The notes beneath the pieces were generated by a model that saw nothing but the letters and a program-made list of their open reading frames with translations, searched no databases and had not been told where the DNA came from. Below are positions 33,757 through 43,053 of a DNA stretch of 64,000 nt, in pieces. Numbering within the stretch: the first letter of the stretch is position 1; the number at the start of each line of letters is the position of its first letter. The stretch is from JAAFJT01 sp043772905 (GTDB taxonomy: Bacteria; Bacteroidota; Bacteroidia; Chitinophagales; Saprospiraceae): contig JAYVFS010000066.1 of assembly GCA_043772905.1 (NCBI GenBank), positions 1 to 64,000 on the forward strand, written 5' to 3'. Made by a program: the position numbers and the translations under genes.

Positions 33757-36700
33757 TTAAAACTTGATCGTCTCCGTCTTCTCCGCTTGACCTTCTAAAT
33801 TGTACGCTCGAATATAAAACGTATAAGAAGTCCCGCTTTTCACACCAAAGCTATAACGGAACTGTCCTGTTAATTCATCAAATTCAAAGGTATTGACATC
33901 TTCGCCATTCACTTTGAAGACAATATAAGCCTTAGGCGTTTTTGTAATCGTTGCCGTTACGACGCTCACCAAAGGTTTAGGGTCGAAAGGGTCGGTCACA
34001 GGTTGCGTCACATTGAAGTTTGAAATCGTAGGTAAAGGGGAAACGGTGTTGTCTACATCGCCGCGAGTCGGAATGTCTTTACCATCGCCTTTTGTCGGTG
34101 GCACAACTATTTTACCATAAGTCACACGCACCGTTTTTTCATCCTTTCCATCCTTGTTTGTCGCGCGTACAGTTATGGTATTGACACCTTCAACTAAACT
34201 AAGGCGTTGACGAATTTGACGCATAACATTCATATTCGCGCCCATTTCATTGCCATTCAGTATGATTTTGATGTCTTTACTCCCTGCGGTCATATTATCT
34301 ATCTGCGCTTCAAGGGTTACTGAGGGGTCGGTCACTGTCTTGCCATCCGTCGGATTCAAGATGTTCACACGTGGTGGACGGGGCGTTTCAGTGATAACAG
34401 GTTTGTTATATGTAACTGTTGCGGTCGCTGCATCTGAACCGCTTGGATTCGTAACCGTGATTCTGATAATATTCGCACCTGCGTCTAAATTCAAACGTGT
34501 TTTGATGAGTTGCGTCGAAGGTTCAAAATTGAAAGACTGCCCACGACCATTCATTGTCAATTGTATTTGACTTTGATTGCTGATATTGCTTGTCGTCGCT
34601 TGCACATCAATATCTGAATTTTTGGCAAAGGTGCCGTTAATTGGTTGCGAAATCATCACGCGTGGCGGCGTTGTTACCACACGTGGACGGTAAGTAAAGC
34701 GCACGATATCCTCATTCGAGCCATCGTTGGTTGATACACGTATGCGAATAGAGTTTTCGCCTTCAACCAAGTTGATACGTGCAGAAACCGTTCTGTTGTA
34801 AGTACTATATGTGAAATTCGAATTTTGGTAACCGTTCACAATCAGTTGAACTTGATTCTGTGCCGTCACATTCGTTGTCAAGGCACGTACTTCAATTGTT
34901 TGTTGTTCAACAACATCATTATTTCGTGGCTGGGAAATCTGGACAGTCGGCGGATAACGACGGCGTTCAGCACAATTCACATCGGCTCTATCATTGCCTT
35001 CGCCAGACTCATTTCGTGCGCGGACAATGATTTGATTTGAACCCGTAGCGAGGTTCACCGACCCCCTCAGTATTTTTGAGGAATTGTTGAAATTAAAATC
35101 TGTAAACGCCCGTCCATTAACGGACATCGTAATATCGCGTTGATTGGTGACATTTTCAACCCGCGCTTCTATCGTCGTTTGGCAACCACCAAACGAATTT
35201 TCCACTGGATTACCCGTTGACGTAATGCGTACAATCGGTAAATTGACACGTTGAACGGGGCGGCGATAATTAACCGTTGCAGCATCAGAAGACGAACCTG
35301 CCGAATTGCGTGCCGAAACGACAATCGAGTTTTGACCCTCATTTAACATCACTTCATGGCTCAATTCGCCATAGCTGAAACGGAAATCGTTGTAGTTCCT
35401 TCCATTGACCGTCAACGTCACGTCTTGATAATTCGTCACGTTGTCAATCCGCACCCGAATCGCTTGTCTGTCACGATCCGTTTCAGAATACGAAGCGGGT
35501 GAAGTGAATTTTACACGTGGCGATTGAGATGTCGGTGTATTTGGGTTTATCACAACAGGTGGCGTAACGACAACAGGCGGTGTGACGACAACAGGAGGAT
35601 CAGGTAATCTTTGTTTTTCTAAACGATTGATTATAATTGTTTTATAATCAGAGCCAAAGGAGTTTTCACCTTTAACAATGACCGAATTTTCACCTATGCG
35701 CAATAGGACATCGGCATTCACTTCATCCTTTTTGAAAGTAAAATTGGCTAGAACACCATTGACCGTCACCTTAATATCTTCTTGATCAGATACCCCTAAG
35801 ACCTCTGCACGGAGCGTTTCTATGGCATCATACGTATTGTAAGGACTGCTTGAAGGGCGCAGAATCGTTACTTTTGGCGGGTCGCCATCATACACCTGAC
35901 GTTTGCTTTTGCCTAAAATCCATTTGAATTGTAAGTTGGTATAATGGTGAATATCGTTTTGTGCGGTCAACGTTGTGTTGTCTTTCCAACGTTGTCCGTC
36001 GAGTAAATCGGTTTTTGAAAAAGTAAATTTATGACCTAAAACGACCATGAAACGGGGTGAAAAATGATAACCCAATTCGATACCTAAATTAGGCATAAAA
36101 TTAATTTGTGCGCTATCACCAAAACCATCAGCTTTTGTTTCAAAAGTCCCATCTAAGAAGCCTCTGACATCTGCGACGGTCGGGTTTTTCAAAGTTGAAT
36201 AATCATATTTTTGATTACTGCCATTGAGTTGGTCCGTTTTGACATTATAGTAATCCAAGCCCAAACCACCGAAAAGAGTAGCATAAACGCCTGTGCGTTC
36301 ACGCAAACGGTTCAATGTAATCACACCTTCAATACCCAATTCCACTTGGTCGTTGCGGTAATTGGCATAATATGAGCCATCCGTTTTATAGTTTGCCGCC
36401 GAGTTATAAGTGCCATTGACAGCAGGATTTCCTGATATGCCTGTGGAAGGTGAAGTATTGAAACCCAATGACTTAGCGTACATTAAGCGACCACGCACAC
36501 CAAAATCGGCTGCGCCACCAGCATTGTGCAAAAGGTTTTTTTCTAATGTCACACCAATGCCGAAACCGCCGAAAGCAGATTTGACATCGCTCGATTGATA
36601 AGACAAACCAAGGTCCAAACCAAGTGTCAAATAGCCTTTTGGCTCATTGAAATGTTGTGTAGTCGTTGTCGCATTTTGCGCAGCATTTTGACCAATTGCT

Positions 36701-36759
36701 GGTATCAGCAGGGTCAAAAAAAGCATAAAAGGAGTGAGAAAACGGAAAGTTTTTTTCAT
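33757..36759 (-). CDS. Outer-membrane barrel protein with seven Ig-like repeats
   Basis: A 1000-residue exported protein. After a signal peptide (to about residue 24) comes a barrel-like part of about 250 residues (YLTLGLDLGLSYQSSD, ELGYHFSPRFMVVLGHKFTF), then about seven repeats of about 90 residues. Each repeat has the pattern PxVxIxxP...VTLTVNGxxxxxFxF...L.EG.N.I.VRA.N..G. A proline-rich spacer with repeated PPVVVT separates repeat 1 from repeat 2. This looks like a surface protein with a membrane anchor at the N terminus and an extended beta-sandwich stalk, perhaps for adhesion or cell-wall contact. Family function unknown. Words at 34318 (DPSVTL) and 35062 (ILRGS). Confidence 0.75.
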   Translation of the reverse strand: MKKTFRFLTPFMLFLTLLIPAIGQNAAQNATTTTQHFNEPKGYLTLGLDLGLSYQSSDVKSAFGGFGIGVTLEKNLLHNAGGAADFGVRGRLMYAKSLGFNTSPSTGISGNPAVNGTYNSAANYKTDGSYYANYRNDQVELGIEGVITLNRLRERTGVYATLFGGLGLDYYNVKTDQLNGSNQKYDYSTLKNPTVADVRGFLDGTFETKADGFGDSAQINFMPNLGIELGYHFSPRFMVVLGHKFTFSKTDLLDGQRWKDNTTLTAQNDIHHYTNLQFKWILGKSKRQVYDGDPPKVTILRPSSSPYNTYDAIETLRAEVLGVSDQEDIKVTVNGVLANFTFKKDEVNADVLLRIGENSVIVKGENSFGSDYKTIIINRLEKQRLPDPPVVVTPPVVVTPPVVINPNTPTSQSPRVKFTSPASYSETDRDRQAIRVRIDNVTNYQDVTLTVNGRNYNDFRFSYGELSHEVMLNEGQNSIVVSARNSAGSSSDAATVNYRRPVQRVNLPIVRITSTGNPVENSFGGCQTTIEARVENVTNQRDITMSVNGRAFTDFNFNNSSKILRGSVNLATGSNQIIVRARNESGEGNDRADVNCAERRRYPPTVQISQPRNNDVVEQQTIEVRALTTNVTAQNQVQLIVNGYQNSNFTYSTYNRTVSARINLVEGENSIRIRVSTNDGSNEDIVRFTYRPRVVTTPPRVMISQPINGTFAKNSDIDVQATTSNISNQSQIQLTMNGRGQSFNFEPSTQLIKTRLNLDAGANIIRITVTNPSGSDAATATVTYNKPVITETPRPPRVNILNPTDGKTVTDPSVTLEAQIDNMTAGSKDIKIILNGNEMGANMNVMRQIRQRLSLVEGVNTITVRATNKDGKDEKTVRVTYGKIVVPPTKGDGKDIPTRGDVDNTVSPLPTISNFNVTQPVTDPFDPKPLVSVVTATITKTPKAYIVFKVNGEDVNTFEFDELTGQFRYSFGVKSGTSYTFYIRAYNLEGQAEKTETIKF

Positions 36760-37126
36760 ATTAAAGTGGATTTTTGCTCAAAAGTAAGCGTTCTGTTTTA
36801 ATTTTTAAAATGATAATGAATTGTGAATTTAACAATGTGAAAGACGTTTATACTGAGGGGGCTGTTTTTAACGAGTTGATAGTCAATTGGTTGTTGACTT
36901 ATTTTGAATTTTTATAACACTAAAAAATGAAGGTGTAAACGTTAAAGGTAAGGCTTGATTGAGAAAGGATTAACGTAAAATTAAATAAAAAGGCTTCAAA
37001 ACGCCTTTTTCTTATATTTGCCAAATGAACGACGGCGAGGTTCAAAACCTCGCCGTCGTTAGTACAAAATGACAAAAAATAAAAATTCATCAACCTTTGA
37101 CGACAATACCTAATATCAAAAAACAC
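36760..37126. other. Divergent intergenic region, barrel protein / fdhD
   Basis: Contains a word copy (36851-36860) and a GC-rich hairpin (37028-37060). The rest is AT-rich with no gene seen. Confidence 0.6.
37028..37060. repeat. GGCGAGGTT hairpin, copy 1
   Basis: Perfect 15-base arms 37028-37042 and 37046-37060 with a 3-base loop. The same hairpin with one paired change in each arm occurs at 48522-48554. Confidence 0.9.
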
Positions 37127-37936
37127 ATGCGCATACTCCCAATTTGGCGTGTAGATACTGAGGGAGGCATTTTGAGCGATGACTACCTCGCAGCAGAAGA
37201 ACCGCTTGAAATCCTCATCGGCTTCGGTTCAGCAAGTAAACGGCAACGGCAAACAATTGCAGTAACGATGCGAACGCCTGAACAAGATGTGGATTTATCA
37301 TTAGGCTTCCTTTTTACTGAGGGGGTCATTTCTGACAAAAAAGATGTCGTAAATGCACGATTTTTAAGCGAAAATAAATTGTTAGTTGATTTGAATGAAT
37401 CATTATCTTTTGATATTGAACGATTAAATCGACATTTTTATACCACATCAAGTTGTGGTGTTTGCGGCAAAAGTTCTATTGAAGCGGTTTCGACAACTTC
37501 TTGTTTTTTGTTAAATCCAGGTAAACCTATTATTGCAAAAGAAGTGTTGTTTGAGCTTACGCAAAAATTAAGGGCAGCACAATCCGTTTTTGATTCAACA
37601 GGCGGCATTCACGCATCAGGACTTTTTGATACGGAAGGAACGCTTTTAAAAGTCTGTGAAGACGTTGGACGACACAATGCGCTTGATAAACTCATTGGTT
37701 GGGCATTACAAAAAGAACTATTACCTTTAAAAAACCACGTTTTATTGGTCAGCGGACGTGTGAGTTTTGAATTGGTACAAAAGGCAATGATGGCGGGTAT
37801 TCCGATATTGGCAGCCGTTGGTGCACCTTCAAGTTTAGCTGTCGAATTGGCAGACGATAATAATATGACGCTCGTTGGTTTTCTACGTGATGGGCGTTTT
37901 AATGTATATGCGGGCGCGCAACGTATTGATTTTTAA
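37127..37936 (+). CDS. fdhD: Formate dehydrogenase accessory sulfurtransferase FdhD
   Basis: About 269 residues. FdhD moves sulfur from the IscS cysteine desulfurase to the molybdenum cofactor, needed for activity of formate dehydrogenase-type enzymes. The catalytic pair is in TTSSCGVCGKSSIEA (about 108-122). Further marks are FDSTGGIHASGLFD and CEDVGRHNALDKLIGWAL and LLVSGRVSFELVQKAMMAGIP. I choose ATG 37127 (MRILPIWRV); another lies 30 bases upstream. The client enzyme is coded next door (38208). Words: a variant at 37156 (DTEGG) and an exact copy at 37315 (FTEGV). Confidence 0.95.
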   Translation: MRILPIWRVDTEGGILSDDYLAAEEPLEILIGFGSASKRQRQTIAVTMRTPEQDVDLSLGFLFTEGVISDKKDVVNARFLSENKLLVDLNESLSFDIERLNRHFYTTSSCGVCGKSSIEAVSTTSCFLLNPGKPIIAKEVLFELTQKLRAAQSVFDSTGGIHASGLFDTEGTLLKVCEDVGRHNALDKLIGWALQKELLPLKNHVLLVSGRVSFELVQKAMMAGIPILAAVGAPSSLAVELADDNNMTLVGFLRDGRFNVYAGAQRIDF

Positions 37937-38207
37937 TATTTTAAGTAACTATTGCCTAATCCTGAAAGGATTCAACGTGAATAACCCTGAATCAAATTCG
38001 GGTCACAAAACAAGGGTTGTCCCCAACTCCGAAGGAGTTGAACTGTATAAAATGATTCAATGTGTTCAACTCCTTCGGAGTTTATGCAAAAAAGACCAGC
38101 CATAATCCCCGAATTTCATTCGGGGTTATTCATGTTAAATTCCTTCGGAATTGGAAGATGTCATTACGATTATTTATAACTGTTGAGTTTAGATTAATTA
38201 ATGAAAA
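37937..38207. other. Hairpin-rich spacer between fdhD and the molybdoenzyme gene
   Basis: Contains several GC-richer dyads: CCTGAAAGG (near 37960), CCGAATTT/AAATTCGG-type pieces, a long dyad AACTCCGAAGGAGTTGAA and its complement (38025-38085), and CCCCGAATTTCATTCGGGG (near 38107). They look like dispersed intergenic hairpins. No promoter is obvious. Confidence 0.6.
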
Positions 38208-40541
38208 ATGGAAGAAAAAAATCACAACATCGTCGTTCTCGAAAAAACGGTCAATGACGGTACCGAAGCCCTCACGCCTGAACATTTTACGGGCTTAAAA
38301 ATTGGCAAACGGTCATTGAAAGCCGTTGGTATGCCTGCAATCGTTTCATCTGTTCAACATGCTTTTAAGTGGATGAATGCAGGCGATGCTGTGAAAACGA
38401 TGTTCAAAATCAATCAAAAAGGTGGCTTCGATTGCCCAGGTTGTGCTTGGCCTGACCCTGATGATGAGCGTTCAAAATTGGGCGAATATTGCGAAAATGG
38501 CATGAAAGCTATTGCAGAAGAAGCGACAAATAAGCGTTTGAATGCCGATTTTTTCAAAAAATACACTGTTCAAGAACTGTCAAAATGGTCTGATTACGAA
38601 ATAGGTAAAAGTGGACGTTTGACAGAACCAATGATACTGAGGGGGGACCATTACGAGCCGATTAGTTGGGCTGATGCGTTTGCGACGATTGCCACACAAC
38701 TCAATGGTTTGGCGAGCCCAGACGAAGCGGTTTTTTATACTTCGGGACGCACCAGCAACGAAGCAGCCTTTGTGTATCAATTGTTTATACGTGAATTTGG
38801 AACGAATAATATGCCCGATTGCTCCAATATGTGCCACGAATCAAGCGGTACAGGTTTGACGCATACCTTAGGAATTGGCAAAGGTTCGGTAACATTGGAC
38901 GATTTTAACAAAGCCAATTTGGTGATTGTTATAGGTCAAAATCCAGGAACGAATCACCCACGAATGTTGTCTGCGCTTGAAAAATGCAAAGAAAAGGGTG
39001 GTAAAATCATTGCTATTAATCCATTGCCTGAAGCAGGGCTTTTACATTATATCAATCCTCAAAGCATCAGTAAAATGCTGGCAGGCGGCACGCCGTTGGC
39101 TGATTTATTCTTGCAAGTTAAAATCAATGGCGATGTGGCATTACTAAAAGCGATTATGTATTTGCTTTTGGAAAAGGAAAATAGGGATGGAGGCGTTTTT
39201 GATTGGGATTTTATAAATAACAAAACATTAGGCATTGATGTGTTTTTAGAAGATTTAAAAAAAGCTGATTTTAAAGCACTTGTCAAATCAAGCGGCGTTT
39301 CCGAAAGCCTTGTTAGAGATGCCGGAACGATGATTATTGCTAGAAAAAACATGATTATTTGTTGGGCAATGGGTTTGACACAACATAAAAATGCTGTTGG
39401 AAACGTCCAAGAGTTGGTAAACCTACTTTTACTGAGGGGGTCAATTGGGAAGCCTGGCGCAGGTACTTGCCCTGTGCGTGGACATTCAAACGTGCAAGGC
39501 GACCGTACAATGGGTATTTGGGAAAAACCGAAAGCAGCGTTTTTAGATAATTTGAAAACAACTTTTGGCTTTGAACCGCCGCGTGAACATGGTTACGATG
39601 TGGTCGCTGCGATAGGTGCGATGTATGACCGAAAAGCGAAGGTCTTTTTTGCTATGGGTGGCAATTTTTTGTCGGCAACACCTGATACAGAATTTACGGC
39701 AGAGGCATTGCGGCGTTGCGATTTGACGGTTCATGTGTCCACAAAACTCAATCGCAGCCATTTGATTCATGGCAAAGCAGCACTCATTTTGCCTTGTTTG
39801 GGGCGTACTGAAATTGACCGACAAGCAGGTATTGAGCAGTTTGTAACATGTGAAAACTCGATGGGTGTTGTGCAAATGTCACGTGGTATTTTAGAACCTT
39901 GCGGCAAGGGTTTGATGAGTGAAACGGCTATTGTTTGCCATTTGGCCCAAGCTATATTAGGTCAAAAATCAACCGTAAAATGGGCAGAATTGTTGGGGAA
40001 TTATGATTTAATCCGTGATTTGATAGAAAAAGTCATTCCTGATTTCAAAGATTTTAACAATCAAGTGCGCCGTCCCGAAGGCTTTTATTTGCCGAATGGT
40101 TCACGTGAACAAGACTTTAAAACCGATACAGGTAAAGCGCAATTTACCGTTAATGCACCTGCCGAATGGTCTTTGAAAAAAGGCGAATACATGATGATGA
40201 CGATTCGCAGCCACGACCAATTTAACACAACGATTTACGGTTTAGATGACCGCTATCGAGGCGTTTTCAACGAGCGTCGTGTGATTTTTATGAATGAAAA
40301 AGACATGAATACGGAGGGGGTTAAAACAGGTGATGTCGTTGATTTATTTGGCGAATATAATGGTGTAAAACGTGAAGCAAAGCGGTTTATCGTCGTACCT
40401 TTTGATATTCCACAAGGTGATGTGGCGACGTATTTTCCAGAAGCGAATACTTTGATTCCGATTGATTCTTATGCGGATAAAAGTCATACACCAACTTCAA
40501 AATCCGTCGTGATTACGTTGAAAAAATATGATGCAATATGA
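38208..40541 (+). CDS. FdhF/YdeP family molybdopterin oxidoreductase
   Basis: A 777-residue enzyme of the formate dehydrogenase-like YdeP group. Marks: GGFDCPGCAWPDP (about 75-83, family cysteines that replace the normal 4Fe-4S motif), FYTSGRTSNEAAFVYQLFIREFGTNNMPDCSNMCHESSG (about 180-218), IGQNPGTNHPRML, and KPGAGTCPVRGHSNVQGDRTMG. The C-terminal molydopterin-dinucleotide domain has SHDQFNTTIYGLDDRYRG. E. coli YdeP is linked to acid resistance; the reaction is not settled. fdhD lies upstream on the same strand. Words at 38635 (ILRGD) and 39430 (LLLRGS), plus a variant at 40310 (NTEGV). Confidence 0.93.
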   Translation: MEEKNHNIVVLEKTVNDGTEALTPEHFTGLKIGKRSLKAVGMPAIVSSVQHAFKWMNAGDAVKTMFKINQKGGFDCPGCAWPDPDDERSKLGEYCENGMKAIAEEATNKRLNADFFKKYTVQELSKWSDYEIGKSGRLTEPMILRGDHYEPISWADAFATIATQLNGLASPDEAVFYTSGRTSNEAAFVYQLFIREFGTNNMPDCSNMCHESSGTGLTHTLGIGKGSVTLDDFNKANLVIVIGQNPGTNHPRMLSALEKCKEKGGKIIAINPLPEAGLLHYINPQSISKMLAGGTPLADLFLQVKINGDVALLKAIMYLLLEKENRDGGVFDWDFINNKTLGIDVFLEDLKKADFKALVKSSGVSESLVRDAGTMIIARKNMIICWAMGLTQHKNAVGNVQELVNLLLLRGSIGKPGAGTCPVRGHSNVQGDRTMGIWEKPKAAFLDNLKTTFGFEPPREHGYDVVAAIGAMYDRKAKVFFAMGGNFLSATPDTEFTAEALRRCDLTVHVSTKLNRSHLIHGKAALILPCLGRTEIDRQAGIEQFVTCENSMGVVQMSRGILEPCGKGLMSETAIVCHLAQAILGQKSTVKWAELLGNYDLIRDLIEKVIPDFKDFNNQVRRPEGFYLPNGSREQDFKTDTGKAQFTVNAPAEWSLKKGEYMMMTIRSHDQFNTTIYGLDDRYRGVFNERRVIFMNEKDMNTEGVKTGDVVDLFGEYNGVKREAKRFIVVPFDIPQGDVATYFPEANTLIPIDSYADKSHTPTSKSVVITLKKYDAI

Positions 40542-40555
40542 ATAAAAGCGATTGA

Positions 40556-40723
40556 GAAAATATTGACCAAATTCATTCACTGCCTGATATACCACAAGTC
40601 GATGCTGCCGAAACTCGTTGGATTCGCATCCATATTGAAGCGGATTGAATGGTGCTGAATACGCCATTTTCGGCTTCTTTGCGCGTAATGGGTGCTGTGG
40701 AAGTATATTTTAATGACAGCTGA
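40556..40723 (+). pseudogene. Possible remnant of a sensor protein
   Basis: Read in one frame, the stretch gives ENIDQIHSLPDIPQVDAAET then RWIRIHIEAD, a stop (TGA), and MVLNTPFSASLRVMGAVEVY with FNDS and another stop. The second part looks like the extracytoplasmic beta-sandwich seen in some Bacteroidota sensor kinases and phosphatases (a GASEIYLDG-like end). It has no start region and is interrupted. It may be a decayed sensor gene next to the LytS/LytTR pair; the match is by eye only. Confidence 0.4.
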
Positions 40724-40796
40724 TACCGAATTGACTATACGATTAGGTGTCAAATAGAAACCTTGTTTTCATCGGGCGAACACTATCATCTACCCC

Positions 40797-41498
40797 TCAG
40801 TATTTCATAAAAACGCCCTCAAACCCCGCCAAAAAACGATCGCCAATCGGTACTTCCACCTTACCAATTTGCAATTTACTTTTTTGAAAAGAGTTAATTT
40901 TAGATAATGACACAATGAAAGATTGATGCACACGACAAAAGCCTGTTTTGGGCAATAAGGCTTCTATTTTTTTGAGATTCAGACGTGTGAGAATCGGTTT
41001 ATCTCGGTTTGTTATATAAATTTTGACATAATCTTTCAAGCCTTCGATGTAGAGTATTTCGTCTGTAAATATTTTAATTTTTTGGTATTCTGAAAAAATA
41101 AACAGATGCGGACGGACTTGTGGCGCATCTTGTTGTTGCATCTTAAAACGTTCCAACGCACGTTCAGCCGCCGTTTTAAAACGGTCAAAAGGAATTGGTT
41201 TCAAGAGATAATCCACCACATTGAGTTCAAAACCTTCCAAAGCGTATTGCTCATAAGCGGTTGTAAAAATAACCAAAGGCGGATTTTCAAGCCCCCGCAG
41301 AAAATCAGTACCCCTCAGTATCGGCATCTGAATATCCAAAAAAAGGAGGTCAATGCCGCCTTCATTTATGCGTTTTTCAGCGTCTTTTGCATTAGAATAC
41401 GTGTTTTCTAAGATTAGAAACGGTATTTTCTGAATATCATCAGCCAATATTTCCAAAGCAAAGGGTTCGTCATCAACAGCGATGCAACGTAAAGTCAT
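40797..41498 (-). CDS. LytTR family response regulator
   Basis: A 233-residue response regulator. The receiver domain has acidic VDDEP, the phosphoacceptor Asp 55 (LLFLDIQMP), and a conserved Thr/Lys (TTAYEQYALEGFELNVVDYLLKP). The LytTR DNA-binding domain covers about 135-233 (LYIEGLKDYVKIY, RVHQSFIVSLSKI). I choose ATG 41498 because its ATGA overlaps the kinase stop; an ATG two codons earlier is possible. The last Tyr and the stop codon (TAC TGA) are formed by a word copy at 40793-40802. A second word at 41311 encodes ILRGT. Target genes unknown; the divergent PqqD-type cluster is a candidate. Confidence 0.93.
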   Translation of the reverse strand: MTLRCIAVDDEPFALEILADDIQKIPFLILENTYSNAKDAEKRINEGGIDLLFLDIQMPILRGTDFLRGLENPPLVIFTTAYEQYALEGFELNVVDYLLKPIPFDRFKTAAERALERFKMQQQDAPQVRPHLFIFSEYQKIKIFTDEILYIEGLKDYVKIYITNRDKPILTRLNLKKIEALLPKTGFCRVHQSFIVSLSKINSFQKSKLQIGKVEVPIGDRFLAGFEGVFMKY

Positions 41499-42577
41499 GT
41501 CCATTCTATTTTTAGGTAAACGTGATAAGTATCGTCTTTTTCTGTTATGTCTAAGGTGTGCCGATTCGGATAATGCAAAGCCAACCGTTTTTGCACATTT
41601 TGAACACCAATGCCCGAATCATCGTTTTCTGTTGGTTTGTTTTCTTCAAAAATATGGTTGCGGCTTTCAAAAATCAAAGCTTCATCAGTCGTGCGTATCG
41701 AAATGATGATTTCTGAATGAATTTGGCTGTGAAAACCATATTTAAACGCATTTTCGACAAACGAAATCAACAAAAGTGGCTCTATAGAATGTCCTCGAAT
41801 CGTTCCTTCTTGCGTAAATTGTACGGCATCAGGATTGGTCAACCGCATTTTTTGGAGGTCAATATAGTTATGCAAATGATTGACTTCCTGCTCCAACGAC
41901 ACTTTTTCTTTATTGGTTTGATAAATCATATACCGCAACAATTGCGACAATTTAACAATCGCATCTTCCGTCGCCGCCGATTTTTGACGTGCCAACCAAC
42001 GGATATTATTCAAAGTGTTGAACAAAAAATGTGGGCTGATTTGCAATTTCAAAACCGCTAATTCTGCCGCCATTTTTTCCAAAGCCATTTGTTGTTTTTC
42101 CTCTGCGTGCCGCAATCTATCACGCTCCAAAGCCATGCCGCTACTCACGCCCACAACCAAACCAAAAGACAAAATCGTACCCAACAGCCGGGCCAAACCC
42201 GACCTGTCTTTGGGCAAAGGTGGACGCATATACGTCAACGAAGGCTGCATCAATTCGGGTAATTGTGGACGCGGAGGTGGTGTATTATTTTGTGTTGACA
42301 AACTATCAATACTCATTAAAACAACAAAACTCACTATCAGTATGCCAAAAGATACAAAGACGCTATTCTTCTTTAAAATATTGGGTGTCAATATATTAAG
42401 ATTTAAATAAAAAACACCTATCAAAAAAACGGCACTGCCCAACCTGTTTAAAAAATGGAGATTGAATGCTTCCATCTGAAAACTATCCGTCATCATAAAG
42501 AATGAAAGCGGCAGTAACATAAATATCAACCAACCGAATATATGCCACAAATAGGTGTTCTTTTCAAAAAAATGCAT
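41495..42577 (-). CDS. LytS-type sensor histidine kinase
   Basis: A 360-residue inner-membrane kinase of the LytS/YehU group (His_kinase plus HATPase). About four membrane helices (10-90 and 130-150) are followed by LQISPHFLFNTLNNIRWLARQ with the phosphorylated His 183, and an ATP-binding end with ENAFKYGF and DDSGIGVQNVQKRL. It overlaps the response regulator gene by 4 bases (ATGA), so the two are translationally coupled. The signal is unknown. Confidence 0.93.
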   Translation of the reverse strand: MHFFEKNTYLWHIFGWLIFMLLPLSFFMMTDSFQMEAFNLHFLNRLGSAVFLIGVFYLNLNILTPNILKKNSVFVSFGILIVSFVVLMSIDSLSTQNNTPPPRPQLPELMQPSLTYMRPPLPKDRSGLARLLGTILSFGLVVGVSSGMALERDRLRHAEEKQQMALEKMAAELAVLKLQISPHFLFNTLNNIRWLARQKSAATEDAIVKLSQLLRYMIYQTNKEKVSLEQEVNHLHNYIDLQKMRLTNPDAVQFTQEGTIRGHSIEPLLLISFVENAFKYGFHSQIHSEIIISIRTTDEALIFESRNHIFEENKPTENDDSGIGVQNVQKRLALHYPNRHTLDITEKDDTYHVYLKIEWT

Positions 42578-42697
42578 GCTCTGTTTTTTTTATTCTTTCT
42601 GCCGCAAAATTATCTCTATTATCGAAGGCAATAACAAAACTTCTATACACATTCAATCTCACTCTCTACACATAGGAAAAAAGACATAATGTCTGTC

Positions 42698-42705
42698 TAA
42701 TTTTG
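42698..42705 (+). promoter_or_regulatory. -7 box upstream of the PqqD-type gene
   Basis: TAATTTTG fits the consensus. No clear -33 TTTG is seen, which may mean that transcription needs an activator such as the LytTR regulator coded on the other side. Confidence 0.45.
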
Positions 42706-42810
42706 AGCGTCTTAATAATAGGAACAGGGAAAGTAGTTGATTCAGCATCAAACAGTTTCTTTGAACGTATAAAATTTATACTCATCACATTTTACGTCAT
42801 ACATCTAAAT

Positions 42811-43053
42811 ATGAAAATTAAAAAAAATCTCGCATTAAGCGACACAGGCTTTGTTTTTAATCCGTCAACAGGCGATTCTTTTTCCGTCAATCCCATCGGT
42901 TTAGAAATTTTACGCTTGATAAAATCGAGCAAATCGGAGGCTGAAATTACACAATACATCCTCGATACCTACCAAACGGACAGAGAAACGATTGAAAAAG
43001 ACTATTACGACTTCACAAAAATGCTGCAAACGCTTAAACTCGCTGAAGCATGA
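42811..43053 (+). CDS. PqqD-like peptide-binding protein
   Basis: An 80-residue winged-helix protein of the PqqD family (RiPP recognition element type). The pattern LALSDTGFVFNPSTGDSFSVNPIGLEILRLIKSSKSEAEITQYILDTYQTDRETIEKDYYDFTKML is typical, though cut here: strand, turn, then helices. PqqD proteins hold a precursor peptide for a modifying enzyme. I choose the ATG at 42811 because the family start (short Met-Lys-Ile) fits there. Its stop overlaps the start of the ATP-grasp gene by 4 bases. Confidence 0.82.
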   Translation: MKIKKNLALSDTGFVFNPSTGDSFSVNPIGLEILRLIKSSKSEAEITQYILDTYQTDRETIEKDYYDFTKMLQTLKLAEA